This document shows positions 53,719 through 62,638 of a stretch of 64,000 nt of DNA, piece by piece. Both the position numbers and the translations under genes were made by a program. This DNA is from Algoriella xinjiangensis. GTDB lineage: Bacteria > Bacteroidota > Bacteroidia > Flavobacteriales > Weeksellaceae. The stretch lies in assembly GCF_900115015.1 (NCBI RefSeq), contig NZ_FOUZ01000004.1, forward strand, positions 185,852-249,851, read 5' to 3'. The notes below the pieces were generated by a model. The model was given only the letters and a program-made list of their open reading frames with translations. It ran no database searches and was not told the origin of the DNA. How positions within the stretch are numbered: position 1 is the first letter of the stretch; each line of letters starts with the position of its first letter.

Positions 53719-54366
53719 TTAATTCACTACAACTTTTTTATTCAATTTTCTTCCCCAATAAATAATATAAATTGTTCCGATAATTGTAGGAAAAATCCAA
53801 GCAGTTACATTACCTCCATATCCCAATCCTGCAACTATAAACGCCGTTACAGAGGCAATATATGCGCCAACCATTCGACCAATGTGCGCCATCGTCCATC
53901 TTTTATAATTTTCTGCATCCTTGTAAAATACAAAATCTTTATAACACATAAATGCGCCTAACGCTCCAAAAATAATATAAAGTATTCCTAATCCTTTACC
54001 AGTTAAAAGTGGATAAACGCCATAACAAATCATCATAAAAGAAGTAAATAACATTATGCCCGAAATAACGCGATCTATCTTATTTTGATAGTTTTTGCGT
54101 TTATATTTCAATACGTTATTTCCGATTAAAATCATATAAACAGTAAAAATTCCGATAGTAATTAAAAACGGATTGTGATGATTAGGAAAACAACAAATAA
54201 AAAATGATAAGAAAGAACTAATTAACATTCCAATCGAGAATATTTTTCCCATTTTCGTGTGTAATTGATTTCCTTTTTTTGCAAACAAAATTGCTGTTCC
54301 TGCAAGTAATCCTATTCCGCCGAAAAAGGCATGAATGTAAATCAACGTTTTTATAACTGTTTCCAT
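53719..54366 (-). CDS. multi-pass membrane protein (DUF2306-like)
   Basis: A 215-residue inner-membrane protein with about seven TM helices. Features: TLIYIHAFFGGIGLLAGTAIL at the N-terminus, LHTKMGKIFSIGMLISSF, and RWTMAHIGRMVGAYIASVTAF with a His and Arg within helices. This arrangement of paired His residues resembles DUF2306 and related small membrane proteins; the assignment is tentative. Single leftward gene. The 217 nt between it and recX hold no gene I can support, only AT-rich spacer with a weak hairpin. Confidence 0.75.
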   Translation of the reverse strand: METVIKTLIYIHAFFGGIGLLAGTAILFAKKGNQLHTKMGKIFSIGMLISSFLSFFICCFPNHHNPFLITIGIFTVYMILIGNNVLKYKRKNYQNKIDRVISGIMLFTSFMMICYGVYPLLTGKGLGILYIIFGALGAFMCYKDFVFYKDAENYKRWTMAHIGRMVGAYIASVTAFIVAGLGYGGNVTAWIFPTIIGTIYIIYWGRKLNKKVVVN

Positions 54367-54583
54367 ATAGATTAATTTGAAATAAAAGTAAACTACAGAA
54401 ATTTAAAAATGAGATTTATTTTACCGAATTGTTGATTTTGTTGGATGAATTGTAATTAAAAAAGAATCAATTAGGTTCTTTTTATTAATTTCCGCAATAA
54501 GTTGAATAGCCAAAAGGCGAAAGTGTTATGAGAACATTGAAATGATTTTCTCCTGCTATTTTTTACTCGACCATTTTCGTCGG

Positions 54584-55087
54584 TTATTTTTTTGATGATA
54601 AAAGACTGATGGCTTCATTAATCAAATCATACTCGTAACCTTTGTACAATAAAAAAGCTTTTACTTTATTCAGTTTCTTAAATGATTCACGTTCAGAATA
54701 AAGAGAATCATATTTTTTTTGAGCTAATTTCTCAAGATTATTCCAATATTTTTCGGGATCAATTTCAGTTTTAAATGCTTTATCAATCATTTTAAAATCA
54801 ATTTGTCGCATTTTTAATTCTTGACGAAGTCGATTTCTTCCCCACATTTTTTGATTTACTTTTCCACGAACATAACTGTGTACAAAACGTTCTTCATTCA
54901 GAAAACCATAATCAATTAACTTGAAAATTATTTCGTCTTTTGCTTCTGGAATTAAATCAAATTCGCGTATTTTTTTCTCCACTTCCCAATGACAACGATC
55001 TTGATAAAGACAATATTTAGCCATTTTATCTTTGATTTCATTAATCGTATATATTTTTTTGGAATTATCTTTTGAGAAGTTATTCAT
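54584..55087 (-). CDS. recX: regulatory protein RecX
   Basis: A 167-residue helical protein, normal RecX length, which binds RecA filaments and limits recombination. It has the three tandem three-helix repeats of the family: CHWEVEKKIREFDLIPEAKDEIIFKL, LNEERFVHSYVRGKVNQKMWGRNRLRQEL and RESFKKLNKVKAFLLYKGYEYDLI. The GFLNEERFV and WGRNRLRQELK blocks are diagnostic. It is not linked to recA here. Single gene, divergent from the acyltransferase gene. Confidence 0.9.
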   Translation of the reverse strand: MNNFSKDNSKKIYTINEIKDKMAKYCLYQDRCHWEVEKKIREFDLIPEAKDEIIFKLIDYGFLNEERFVHSYVRGKVNQKMWGRNRLRQELKMRQIDFKMIDKAFKTEIDPEKYWNNLEKLAQKKYDSLYSERESFKKLNKVKAFLLYKGYEYDLINEAISLLSSKK

Positions 55088-55192
55088 ACAGCAAATTTAA
55101 GGAATAATATATAGTTTCTCTATTTGTAAACATTTGAGAAACGTTTATTTTATATTTCTATATTTGCAACAAACACCATATTTTAATATATT

Positions 55193-56269
55193 ATGAATTC
55201 TAGAATTTCTATTCTTGATGGACTGAGAGTTTTTGCTATTTTAATTGTAATGATTAGTCATTATTTAAATTGCTATAATTTAGATGGAAACCCTATTTTA
55301 CAAATAATTGCTAAATACGGTTATTTTGGTGTTCCATTTTTCTTTATTATTTCGGGTTTTGTTATCCTATATTCTTTAGGAAATACAAAAACTTATACAG
55401 AATTCTTAAAAAAACGATATATAAGATTGGCTCCCGCAATGTTTATATGTTCATTAATTACATTTTGCTTTTTCTATTTTATCTATACAGGCCCAGATTT
55501 TGTTAATTCTAAATCTTTTGCAAATCTATTAATTGCAAATACTTTTATAGATCCACATATTTTTAATTTACCTTCTGGAACTTTAAAATATTATTATATA
55601 GACGGTTCTTATTGGAGTTTATGGGTTGAAGTATGTTTTTATCTAATGATTGGATTTTTATATTATAGAAATAAAAAAACATACATTCGAGATTTTGTAA
55701 TAATCTGTGTCATCTTTTTTCCTATTTATTTTATTTTAAGTAGCGATACAGCACATCATATATTACAAAAACAGTTCAATCTTAAAAAAGAAACACTTGA
55801 TTATTTTCATTTACTAAGTCGATGTTTTGTTATTTTTAGAGAAAGTTTTTGGTTTATGATTGGTATGTTTCTTTATAAACTTTATAACAATAAATCTGAT
55901 AAAAAATATATTGTCTTTATTATTATATGTGCTTTAATACTTGTATTACAAGAAAAACTAGACCTTGGCGTTGTCTTACTAACAATATTTACGTTAATTA
56001 CTTACTTTACATTCATTTACAATCCTAAGTATTTAAACTTCTTAACCAACCCAATTATTACCAAAATTGGTGTTAGTTCTTATTCTATCTATCTTATTCA
56101 TAGTTATCTTGGAATGGGAATTATAAAGATGTATAATAAATATGTAGGTCACGAATCTTTTGTAATCTATTTTCTTGTCATATTTATTGTTTTACTTTTC
56201 GGACTATTTAGTTATAGATATTTAGAAAAACCTCTTTCTAATTTATTAAAAAAACTATTATTTAAGTAA
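55193..56269 (+). CDS. acyltransferase family 3 membrane protein (OafA/YrhL type)
   Basis: A 358-residue integral membrane protein with about ten TM helices. The N-terminus RISILDGLRVFAILIVMISHYLN has the conserved Asp-Gly-x-Arg and His of acyltransferase 3 enzymes; GYFGVPFFFIISGFVILYSL and SYWSLWVEVCFYLMIGFLYY are the next family blocks. These enzymes O-acetylate sugars of lipopolysaccharide, capsule or peptidoglycan. No glycan cluster adjoins it, so the acceptor is unknown. Single gene, with a dispersed repeat and a terminator downstream. Confidence 0.9.
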   Translation: MNSRISILDGLRVFAILIVMISHYLNCYNLDGNPILQIIAKYGYFGVPFFFIISGFVILYSLGNTKTYTEFLKKRYIRLAPAMFICSLITFCFFYFIYTGPDFVNSKSFANLLIANTFIDPHIFNLPSGTLKYYYIDGSYWSLWVEVCFYLMIGFLYYRNKKTYIRDFVIICVIFFPIYFILSSDTAHHILQKQFNLKKETLDYFHLLSRCFVIFRESFWFMIGMFLYKLYNNKSDKKYIVFIIICALILVLQEKLDLGVVLLTIFTLITYFTFIYNPKYLNFLTNPIITKIGVSSYSIYLIHSYLGMGIIKMYNKYVGHESFVIYFLVIFIVLLFGLFSYRYLEKPLSNLLKKLLFK

Positions 56270-56294
56270 ATTAAAACATGATAATCAAAAACTC

Positions 56295-56323
56295 GTCAAG
56301 CTGAATTTAGTTCAGCTTCGCAT
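56295..56323 (+). repeat. dispersed palindromic repeat element B
   Basis: GTCAAGCTGAA, 7-nt centre, TTCAGCTTCGCAT: the same 29-bp element as at 45958 and 46133, here between the acyltransferase stop and its terminator. Confidence 0.85.
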
Positions 56324-56366
56324 CAAATAAAAACTAAAAATCTATTTCTGAAAAGATTTGATAAAT

Positions 56367-56399
56367 AAAAAAAGGAACTGATAATCAGTTCCTTTTTTT
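56367..56399. terminator. bidirectional terminator, acyltransferase / rpe
   Basis: GGAACTGA / TCAGTTCC with a TAA loop, seven A before and seven T after, between convergent genes. Confidence 0.92.
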
Positions 56400-56419
56400 A
56401 TTATTTTATAATCAACTTA

Positions 56420-57067
56420 TTATGCTTTTTTCAGCTCAGCAATATAAGCTTCTGGATTTTCTGCATTAAAAACTGCACTTCCTGCAACCAAAGCATCTGC
56501 ACCAGCTTCTACCAATTTACTTGCATTTTGAACGCCAACACCTCCATCAATTTCGATGATAACATCAGCTCCTGCGTCTGTAATCATTTTCTTTAATTTA
56601 GAAACTTTGCTGTATGTATTTTCGATGAATTTTTGACCACCAAAACCTGGATTAACACTCATGATTAAAACCAAATCAAGGTCATTAATTACATCTTCTA
56701 AAACAGCAACTGGCGTATGTGGATTAAGAGCCACACCAGCTTTCATACCTTCTGCTTTTATCGCTTGGATTGTACGGTGTAAATGCGTACAAGCTTCGTA
56801 ATGAACAGTCAAAATATCTGCACCAACTTTTTTGAAATCTGCTATAAAACGATCTGGATCAACAATCATTAAATGTACATCTAACACTTTGTCTGTTAAC
56901 GAATTTATTTTATCAATAATTGGCATTCCGTAAGAAATATTTGGGACAAAAACGCCATCCATTACGTCTAAATGAAACCATTCTGCTTGAGAATTATTTA
57001 CCATTTCGATGTCTTTGGCTAAATTTCCGAAATCGGCTGCTAAAATTGAAGGTGCTACTATTGGCAT
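56420..57067 (-). CDS. rpe: ribulose-phosphate 3-epimerase
   Basis: A 215-residue TIM-barrel enzyme of the pentose phosphate pathway. The ATG at 57067 (MPIVAPSILAADFGNL) is the conserved start, though the frame is open to 57100. Catalytic and metal blocks: APSILAADF, WFHLDVMDGVFVPNISYG (first Asp/His), DVHLMIVDPDRF, VLIMSVNPGFGGQKF and IEIDGGV. Length is normal. Single leftward gene; the hairpin at 57114 upstream of it closes an older, decayed gene. Confidence 0.96.
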   Translation of the reverse strand: MPIVAPSILAADFGNLAKDIEMVNNSQAEWFHLDVMDGVFVPNISYGMPIIDKINSLTDKVLDVHLMIVDPDRFIADFKKVGADILTVHYEACTHLHRTIQAIKAEGMKAGVALNPHTPVAVLEDVINDLDLVLIMSVNPGFGGQKFIENTYSKVSKLKKMITDAGADVIIEIDGGVGVQNASKLVEAGADALVAGSAVFNAENPEAYIAELKKA

Positions 57068-57113
57068 AATCTTTTTGTTTTGTTTGTATTTGTTTTGCAA
57101 AGGTAATGGAAAT

Positions 57114-57141
57114 AAAAAAATCGCTGATAATTCAGCGATTT
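57114..57141 (-). terminator. terminator of a decayed outer-membrane protein gene
   Basis: AAATCGCTGA / TCAGCGATTT with a 4-nt loop (57118-57141), followed leftward by a run of T. It sits 5 nt after the stop of the remnant at 57147-57299, showing that this fragment was once a normal gene end. Confidence 0.8.
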
Positions 57142-57146
57142 ATATT

Positions 57147-57299
57147 TTAGAAATTATATCCTACTCGAAAACCTAAATCGAGCATAGCACCAGTTCTTAC
57201 TGATTTATTTTCTATACAATTTATATTATCATAAGTATAACTATAATATCTTGATAGATAAGCTTCGCCTAAAACTGTATAAAATTCGTTAAATTTAAT
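57147..57299 (-). pseudogene. 3' remnant of an outer-membrane beta-barrel gene
   Basis: A leftward frame of 50 codons without a start, preceded by an in-frame TAG, reads IKFNEFYTVLGEAYLSRYYS and ends RTGAMLDLGFRVGYNF then TAA. Alternating hydrophobic residues and a C-terminal Phe are the hallmark of the last strands of a Bacteroidota outer-membrane barrel. It is followed by an intact terminator. The rest of the gene is gone, replaced by the 128-residue lipocalin-like gene whose stop overlaps the first codons of the remnant. Confidence 0.7.
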
Positions 57300-57681
57300 C
57301 TAAAAACACCTTATTGTCAATAAAATTATACGGCTCTTCGTCCGTTTTTTCTTCATTAATAATAAAATGAATCGATTCTTTTGTCAAAAACAAAAATGTA
57401 TAATGATCTGCTTTTTCGTCCGATTCTCTATATTCAAAATAATCATCGCCTTTTACGCACCAAAATCCTTTATCCTCGGCATACGTTACACGATCATCAG
57501 TATAAATTGTTTTGAAATTAACGGTTAATGTGCCGTCAATTTTTCTGGTTACAATCCAACTATTTGTTTCGCCTATAAAAAATTTTCCATGATCTGTACC
57601 CGACCAAACTCCAACAAATCGTTCATCAACTTCTGTCGATTTTATAAACTGTATTATTCCTTTATCCTCGCCTTCATTCAT
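57295..57681 (-). CDS. lipocalin-like protein, single domain, no signal peptide
   Basis: A 128-residue protein matching the C-terminal half of the exported protein at 59135-59977. Shared pattern: RFVGVWSGT versus RFVGVWKGS, WIVTRKIDGTLTVNF versus WTMTRNADGTFIINF, KGFWCVKGDDYFEY versus KGKWWIKGEKLYQY, then IHFII versus IRFIE. It lacks a signal peptide, beginning MNEGEDKGIIQFIKSTE, and may be a 5'-truncated duplicate or a cytosolic form. It is divergent from mgtE; its stop overlaps a decayed outer-membrane protein gene. Ligand unknown. Confidence 0.75.
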   Translation of the reverse strand: MNEGEDKGIIQFIKSTEVDERFVGVWSGTDHGKFFIGETNSWIVTRKIDGTLTVNFKTIYTDDRVTYAEDKGFWCVKGDDYFEYRESDEKADHYTFLFLTKESIHFIINEEKTDEEPYNFIDNKVFLD

Positions 57682-57780
57682 AAATTAAAACTTAATTAAA
57701 GTTTCTTTAAAATCTTCAAATTATTTAATTCTTCATCCGAAAAGGGTTTACTTTGCTCATGGGATAAAAACTACAAAATT

Positions 57781-59100
57781 ATGGAAAATAATATGCTTAA
57801 TCAACATCCGGCTGATGTCGCTGAACAATTAGCGAGATTAGACATAAAAAGTAGAAATATTGCATTTTATATGCTTTCTAATGCTGAAAAAGTTGATGTT
57901 TTCTCCTATTTTGAACCCGATATACAACAAGAAATCGTTAAAAGTTTAACGGATAAAGATTTGGCTGATGTCTTAAATAATCTTGATCCTGATGATAGAA
58001 CCGAGCTTTTTGAGAACTTTCCTGACGAATTAATCAAGCATTCAATAAACCTATTAAACCAAGAAGAACGCAGTATTGCGCTAAATTTAATTGGGTACAA
58101 AGAAGATAGTATTGCGCGTTTGATGACGCCACATTATATACAAGTAAAAGAATATTATACGGTAAAACAAGTTTTGGCGCACATCAAAAAATATGGTAAA
58201 AAGGCCGAAACCTTAAATTATATTTTTATTGTTGATGGAAAAAATAGATTAATTGATGATTTAAAAATTGGCGAAATTTTATTGGCTGACGATGACACAA
58301 AAGTATCAGATTTAATGGATCATAATTTTGTTTCTCTAAAAACAACTGTTCCTATTGAAGGCGCTTTTGAGATTTTTGATAAATATGATCGTTCTACAAT
58401 TCCAGTAATTACAGAAAACAATGTTTTGGTTGGTATTGTAACTTTTGATGATATTTTGGATCGAATGAAAATTCGCGATACAGAGGATATTCAGAAATTT
58501 GGAGGAATGGAAGAATTGGATGTTTCGTATACCAAAACACCTATTGCCGAATTAATTAAAAAACGTGCTGGTTGGTTGGTTATTTTATTTGTTGGCGAAA
58601 TGTTTACAGCTTCTGCAATGAGTTATTATGATGCCGAAATAGAAAAAGCAGTTGTTTTAGCACTTTTTGTTCCATTAATTATTTCGAGTGGAGGAAATTC
58701 GGGTTCGCAAGCAGCTTCACTAATTATTCGAGCAATGGCTTTGGGCGAAATAAAGCTGAAAGATTGGTGGTATGTGATGAAAAAAGAATTGTATTCTGGT
58801 TTAGCTTTAGGAGGAATTCTTGGATTGATTGGTTTTATACGAATTACAATTTGGGAAAAAACGGGTATTTATGATTATGGTGAATATTGGGTTTCTATTG
58901 CATTAACTGTTTCCTTATCCCTTGTTGTTATTGTGTTGTGGGGAACATTATCAGGCTCATTGGTGCCTTTTATACTTAGACGAATAGGTTTTGATCCTGC
59001 AACAGCATCATCACCATTTGTGGCAACTTTGGTTGATGTTTCGGGATTGATTATCTACTTTTCTATTGCTGCAACTTTACTGAGCGGAAAATTACTATAA
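57781..59100 (+). CDS. mgtE: magnesium transporter MgtE
   Basis: A 439-residue inner-membrane Mg2+ channel. Order: MgtE N-domain (about 10-115; [21 protein letters not shown]), a CBS pair (about 120-245; [15 protein letters not shown]), a connecting helix and five TM helices from about 263 ([20 protein letters not shown]). The pore segment [29 protein letters not shown] and [21 protein letters not shown] hold the conserved Gly/Asn/Asp residues for Mg2+. Normal length. No RNA riboswitch is apparent in the 99-nt upstream gap. It is flanked on both sides by the two lipocalin-like genes. Confidence 0.96.
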   Translation: MENNMLNQHPADVAEQLARLDIKSRNIAFYMLSNAEKVDVFSYFEPDIQQEIVKSLTDKDLADVLNNLDPDDRTELFENFPDELIKHSINLLNQEERSIALNLIGYKEDSIARLMTPHYIQVKEYYTVKQVLAHIKKYGKKAETLNYIFIVDGKNRLIDDLKIGEILLADDDTKVSDLMDHNFVSLKTTVPIEGAFEIFDKYDRSTIPVITENNVLVGIVTFDDILDRMKIRDTEDIQKFGGMEELDVSYTKTPIAELIKKRAGWLVILFVGEMFTASAMSYYDAEIEKAVVLALFVPLIISSGGNSGSQAASLIIRAMALGEIKLKDWWYVMKKELYSGLALGGILGLIGFIRITIWEKTGIYDYGEYWVSIALTVSLSLVVIVLWGTLSGSLVPFILRRIGFDPATASSPFVATLVDVSGLIIYFSIAATLLSGKLL

Positions 59101-59102
59101 AC

Positions 59103-59135
59103 AAAAAATCCAGCTTCTAAGAGGCTGGATTTTTT
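59103..59135. terminator. bidirectional terminator, mgtE / lipocalin-like gene
   Basis: AAAAAATCCAGC / GCTGGATTTTTT (59103-59114 / 59124-59135) between convergent genes. Confidence 0.88.
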
Positions 59136-59977
59136 TATTTTACTTTTCTTTCTATAAATTCGATATTATATTCTTGATAATTAAAATAAATCACATTTTC
59201 TATAAACCTAATTTGATTTTCATTTAAAATTTCAAAATTATAAACATTTGTCATTTTAGTAACTTCATTATACTGATAAAGCTTTTCCCCTTTTATCCAC
59301 CATTTACCTTTCTGAACAAAATTTTTATCATCTAAATTTTTAGATTTAATACTAAAATTTATAATAAACGTTCCATCTGCATTTCTTGTCATTGTCCATT
59401 CTTTTGATAATCCTTTTACTTGATTATCTTTTTCACTTCCTTTCCAAACGCCAACAAAACGAACATCTTGTACACCATCAGTTTGATCGTATGAAAAACC
59501 ATTTATTCTATCATTCATATCCAACATTTTTTTCATAGATTTTACCATGAAAATAGAATATTTATCTTCGTAATAATCCGTTAAATCTTTTGTTTTTTGT
59601 TCTACAAATTTTTCTAACCTAAAACCTAAAGGATATTTCTTATTTTTTACTTTAAAATTAACTTGATTTTGATTAATCTTATAAGAATATCCATTATTAT
59701 ATTCTTCTCCAATTTCTGTGTAGATATCATCTTTAGTATACCAATGCCCAACTTCCTTTGCATAAATAGAGTCATTATTATAATTCACTTCTAAAAATAA
59801 CGTAAATGTACCATCCGCTTTTCTATCAATAAAAGCATTTCCTTTTACGGGATCATTTTTTGCCGGATAGATTGTAGAACTCCAAAAACCAACAAGATTT
59901 TTATCCATTGTTTTTTGAGCAAACAAAAAGTTGAAGAATAGGATTGAGAATAAAAAAGATAAAAGGATTTTTTTCAT
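59135..59977 (-). CDS. exported two-domain lipocalin-like protein
   Basis: A 280-residue protein with a signal peptide (residues 1-20, ends FLFAQ). Two copies of the same roughly 110-residue beta module follow: N-terminal (NLVGFWSSTIYP, DRKADGTFTLFLEV, VGHWYTKDDIY) and C-terminal (RFVGVWKGSEK, TRNADGTFIINF, KGKWWIKGEKLY). The C-terminal copy is closest to the single-domain protein at 57295-57681, so an internal duplication and a later gene duplication occurred here. The pattern is that of lipocalin-like DUFs binding small hydrophobic ligands. Single leftward gene. Confidence 0.78.
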   Translation of the reverse strand: MKKILLSFLFSILFFNFLFAQKTMDKNLVGFWSSTIYPAKNDPVKGNAFIDRKADGTFTLFLEVNYNNDSIYAKEVGHWYTKDDIYTEIGEEYNNGYSYKINQNQVNFKVKNKKYPLGFRLEKFVEQKTKDLTDYYEDKYSIFMVKSMKKMLDMNDRINGFSYDQTDGVQDVRFVGVWKGSEKDNQVKGLSKEWTMTRNADGTFIINFSIKSKNLDDKNFVQKGKWWIKGEKLYQYNEVTKMTNVYNFEILNENQIRFIENVIYFNYQEYNIEFIERKVK

Positions 59978-60001
59978 TTTTTTGTAGAATTTAGTTGATT
60001 C

Positions 60002-60027
60002 AAAAAAAGCAACTTTTTCAAGTTGCT
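60002..60027 (-). terminator. terminator of rpoD
   Basis: AGCAACTT / AAGTTGCT with a TTTC loop (60008-60027); leftward it is followed by seven T. Confidence 0.85.
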
Positions 60028-60036
60028 TTCTATATA

Positions 60037-60903
60037 TTATCTTCCGATATATGTTTTTAAGATTTTAGATCTTGAAGTGTGTTTTAATCGGCGAATTGCT
60101 TTTTCTTTAATTTGACGAACACGTTCTCTTGTTAAGTCAAAAGTTTCTCCAATTTCTTCTAACGTCATTGGGTGTTCTCCATTCAATCCGAAGTATAAAC
60201 GAATTAAATCTGCTTCACGAGGCGTTAAAGTTTGCAATGCACGTTCTATCTCTACACGTAAAGATTCGATCATTAATTGCATATCTGGTGATGGAGATTC
60301 TCCGATGTTTAATACATCGTATAAGTTAGAATCTTCTCCTTCTACTAATGGTGCATCCATAGATACGTGACGACCAGAGTTTTTCATCGACTCTTTTACA
60401 TCTCCTTCAGACATATCCAATACTTCAGATATTTCTTCTGCAGATGGCGCACGTTCATGCTCTTGCTCTAATAAAGCGTATGCTTTATTAATTTTATTAA
60501 TAGATCCAATTTTATTTAATGGTAAACGTACAATACGAGATTGTTCTGCTAATGCTTGTAAAATAGATTGACGAATCCACCAAACGGCATAAGAGATAAA
60601 TTTGAAACCACGGGTTTCATCAAAACGTTGTGCTGCTTTAATCAAACCTAAGTTACCTTCGTTAATTAAATCGGGTAAACTTAATCCTTGGTTTTGATAT
60701 TGTTTCGCAACAGAAACTACGAAACGTAAGTTTGCTTTTGTTAATTTTTCTAAGGCAACACGATCTCCTGCTTTGATACGTTGTGCTAACTCTACTTCTT
60801 CCTCCGCTGTAATCAAATCTACTTTACCAATTTCTTGTAAGTACTTATCCAACGACGCAGTTTCACGATTTGTTACCTGCTTTGTAATTTTAAGCTGTCT
60901 CAT
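60037..60903 (-). CDS. rpoD: primary sigma factor RpoD
   Basis: A 288-residue sigma-70 of the short Bacteroidota form lacking region 1.1 and the non-conserved insert. Region 1.2 ([20 protein letters not shown]), region 2 ([40 protein letters not shown]; the latter binds the -10-type box), region 3 ([20 protein letters not shown]) and region 4.2 with its HTH ([20 protein letters not shown]) are intact. It directs housekeeping transcription from TTG/TAnnTTTG promoters like those annotated here. Single leftward gene with a terminator. Confidence 0.95.
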   Translation of the reverse strand: MRQLKITKQVTNRETASLDKYLQEIGKVDLITAEEEVELAQRIKAGDRVALEKLTKANLRFVVSVAKQYQNQGLSLPDLINEGNLGLIKAAQRFDETRGFKFISYAVWWIRQSILQALAEQSRIVRLPLNKIGSINKINKAYALLEQEHERAPSAEEISEVLDMSEGDVKESMKNSGRHVSMDAPLVEGEDSNLYDVLNIGESPSPDMQLMIESLRVEIERALQTLTPREADLIRLYFGLNGEHPMTLEEIGETFDLTRERVRQIKEKAIRRLKHTSRSKILKTYIGR

Positions 60904-61027
60904 TTAACTAAAACCCTCTTATTTATAATGATTAATATCGATTTCTTTTGGTGAATTATTAACACCTCTATATATGTATACGCAGATAACTGAAAAAGGT
61001 TACAAAAAATTGTAAAAGAATTAAAAA

Positions 61028-61969
61028 TTAACATCTTAAAATTTCATAAATCATTTGAGCAGCCAATTTTGAGGTCGAGTTATCAACATCAAATTGTGGA
61101 TTATACTCCACTAAATCAAAAAGTTTTACTTTGTTTGAGTTCATTAAAACTTTCAAAATATATTTAACCTGAAAAGGCGACAATCCATTAATTGTTGTCG
61201 CACTAACGCCAGGCGCATACGCCGCATCAAAAACATCCATATCTAAGGAAACATAAATTGCATCAAATTGCGCAATATATTCTCTAATTTTATCTAAAGT
61301 TAAATTTAGATTGAAATGAACTTCGTCTGCCAAAATAAAATTTACATTTAATTTTTCTGCACGCGCAAATAAAGCTGTTGTATTTCCTAATTCCTGAATA
61401 CCAATTGGCATATAATTAAACAAAATATCATGTTGCTTACAATATTCTGACATTTCGTAAAAAGGTGTTCCAGATGTAGAAATTGGCGTTGGTTTGCGCA
61501 AATCGAAATGTGCATCAAGATTAATAATTCCAATTTTTTTGCAATTTTTAGCAAATGCCAAAAAATCTCCCAAAGCCGTTTCGTGCCCACCTCCAATTAC
61601 AATCGGAAAATGATTTTGTCTTAAAATAGTATCAACTTGATGAATTTGCTCTTCTCTTGCTTCTTCTAAATTATGATCGTCACAGTAAATATTTCCTACA
61701 TCAAATATTGAATTATTAGCTTCGAAATGAACAGGTAAATTTGCTAAACTTTTTCTGATCAAATCTGGTGCATCTTTCGCGCCAATTCTTCCTTTATTAC
61801 GCTCAACACCTTCCTCAGAACAAAAACCAACAATTACTTTTTGTTGTGATATAGTTTCTTCTAAAGTCGAATAATCTTTAATAATTTGATGAATTCTTAA
61901 ACCCAATTCTCCGTCTTCCGAATCAATTCGTCCAGTCCACAATTCTTTATTAAAAGGTGTTTTTTTCAT
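61028..61969 (-). CDS. hutG: arginase/agmatinase-family ureohydrolase (formimidoylglutamase type)
   Basis: A 313-residue Mn-dependent enzyme of the ureohydrolase family. Metal-binding blocks are intact: GGGHETALGDF, NLDAHFDLR and SLDMDVFDAAYAPGVSA. The N-terminal EGVERNKGRIGAKDAPDLIRKSL and overall length favour formimidoylglutamase (last step of histidine degradation) over arginase; hut genes are not adjacent, so the substrate stays open. Its ATG overlaps the stop of the upstream TRIC channel gene by 1 nt (TAATG), so translation is coupled. Confidence 0.85.
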   Translation of the reverse strand: MKKTPFNKELWTGRIDSEDGELGLRIHQIIKDYSTLEETISQQKVIVGFCSEEGVERNKGRIGAKDAPDLIRKSLANLPVHFEANNSIFDVGNIYCDDHNLEEAREEQIHQVDTILRQNHFPIVIGGGHETALGDFLAFAKNCKKIGIINLDAHFDLRKPTPISTSGTPFYEMSEYCKQHDILFNYMPIGIQELGNTTALFARAEKLNVNFILADEVHFNLNLTLDKIREYIAQFDAIYVSLDMDVFDAAYAPGVSATTINGLSPFQVKYILKVLMNSNKVKLFDLVEYNPQFDVDNSTSKLAAQMIYEILRC

Positions 61970-62580
61970 TATTTATAAAATTTTGGCAATGATAAATTAA
62001 ATTTAACCGTAATAATTCGAATGATTGCTATCATCGCACCCGAAACAATAAAATTTATATTACGATCTACACCAAAACTATCTAAAACTAAATAAATAAT
62101 TCCGCCAGCAATACACGCAGTTGCGTAAATTTCTTCGACAAAAATAGTAGGCGTTTTATTGATTAAAATATCGCGTAATACGCCACCCATAACGGCTGTA
62201 AACATTCCCATCATCACCGAAATAAAATCGTTTGCACCCAAAGACTGTGCTTTTTCTAAACCTACAATTGTAAATAATGCAATTCCAAGTGTATCAAATA
62301 ACATCAATGTTGTACGTAATTTTGAAAAATATCGATAGAAAATTCCGGCAAGAAAAATTCCGGCAAAAACGGCATAAATAACATTCATATCCGCAATCCA
62401 AACCAAAGGATAACTGTTCAAAAATAAATCGCGCAAAGTACCGCCACCAATTGCCGTAATAAAAGCAAAACATGTAATACCGAACCAATCATGCTTCTGT
62501 CTTTCATCTGCCGCCAAAGCACCAGAAATAGCAAAAACTACTGTACCGAATAACTCGAAAATATATTGAATTTCTATCAT
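61969..62580 (-). CDS. TRIC-family cation channel (UPF0126), copy 1
   Basis: A 203-residue inner-membrane protein with seven TM helices made of two three-helix repeats. Each repeat has a Gly-rich kink: AIGGGTLRDLFL in the first and VMGGVLRDILIN in the second, the ion-path signature of bacterial TRIC (YicG/UPF0126) channels, which conduct K+ or Na+. The start EIQYIFELFGTVVFAISGALAADE is conserved. It is co-directional with copy 2 upstream (58-nt gap) and coupled to the arginase-family gene downstream. Confidence 0.92.
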   Translation of the reverse strand: MIEIQYIFELFGTVVFAISGALAADERQKHDWFGITCFAFITAIGGGTLRDLFLNSYPLVWIADMNVIYAVFAGIFLAGIFYRYFSKLRTTLMLFDTLGIALFTIVGLEKAQSLGANDFISVMMGMFTAVMGGVLRDILINKTPTIFVEEIYATACIAGGIIYLVLDSFGVDRNINFIVSGAMIAIIRIITVKFNLSLPKFYK

Positions 62581-62638
62581 TTAGAAGTTGAATTTAAAAT
62601 GGTCGGCAAAGATAGTGAAAGCTTTTTAGAAAGATCTT

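Noticed and set aside
54367..54583. Gene between the DUF2306-like protein and recX
   Set aside because: No open frame with a credible start or motif; only a weak hairpin is present.
57682..57780. Magnesium riboswitch upstream of mgtE
   Set aside because: The gap is only 99 nt, AT-rich, and shows no M-box-like structure.
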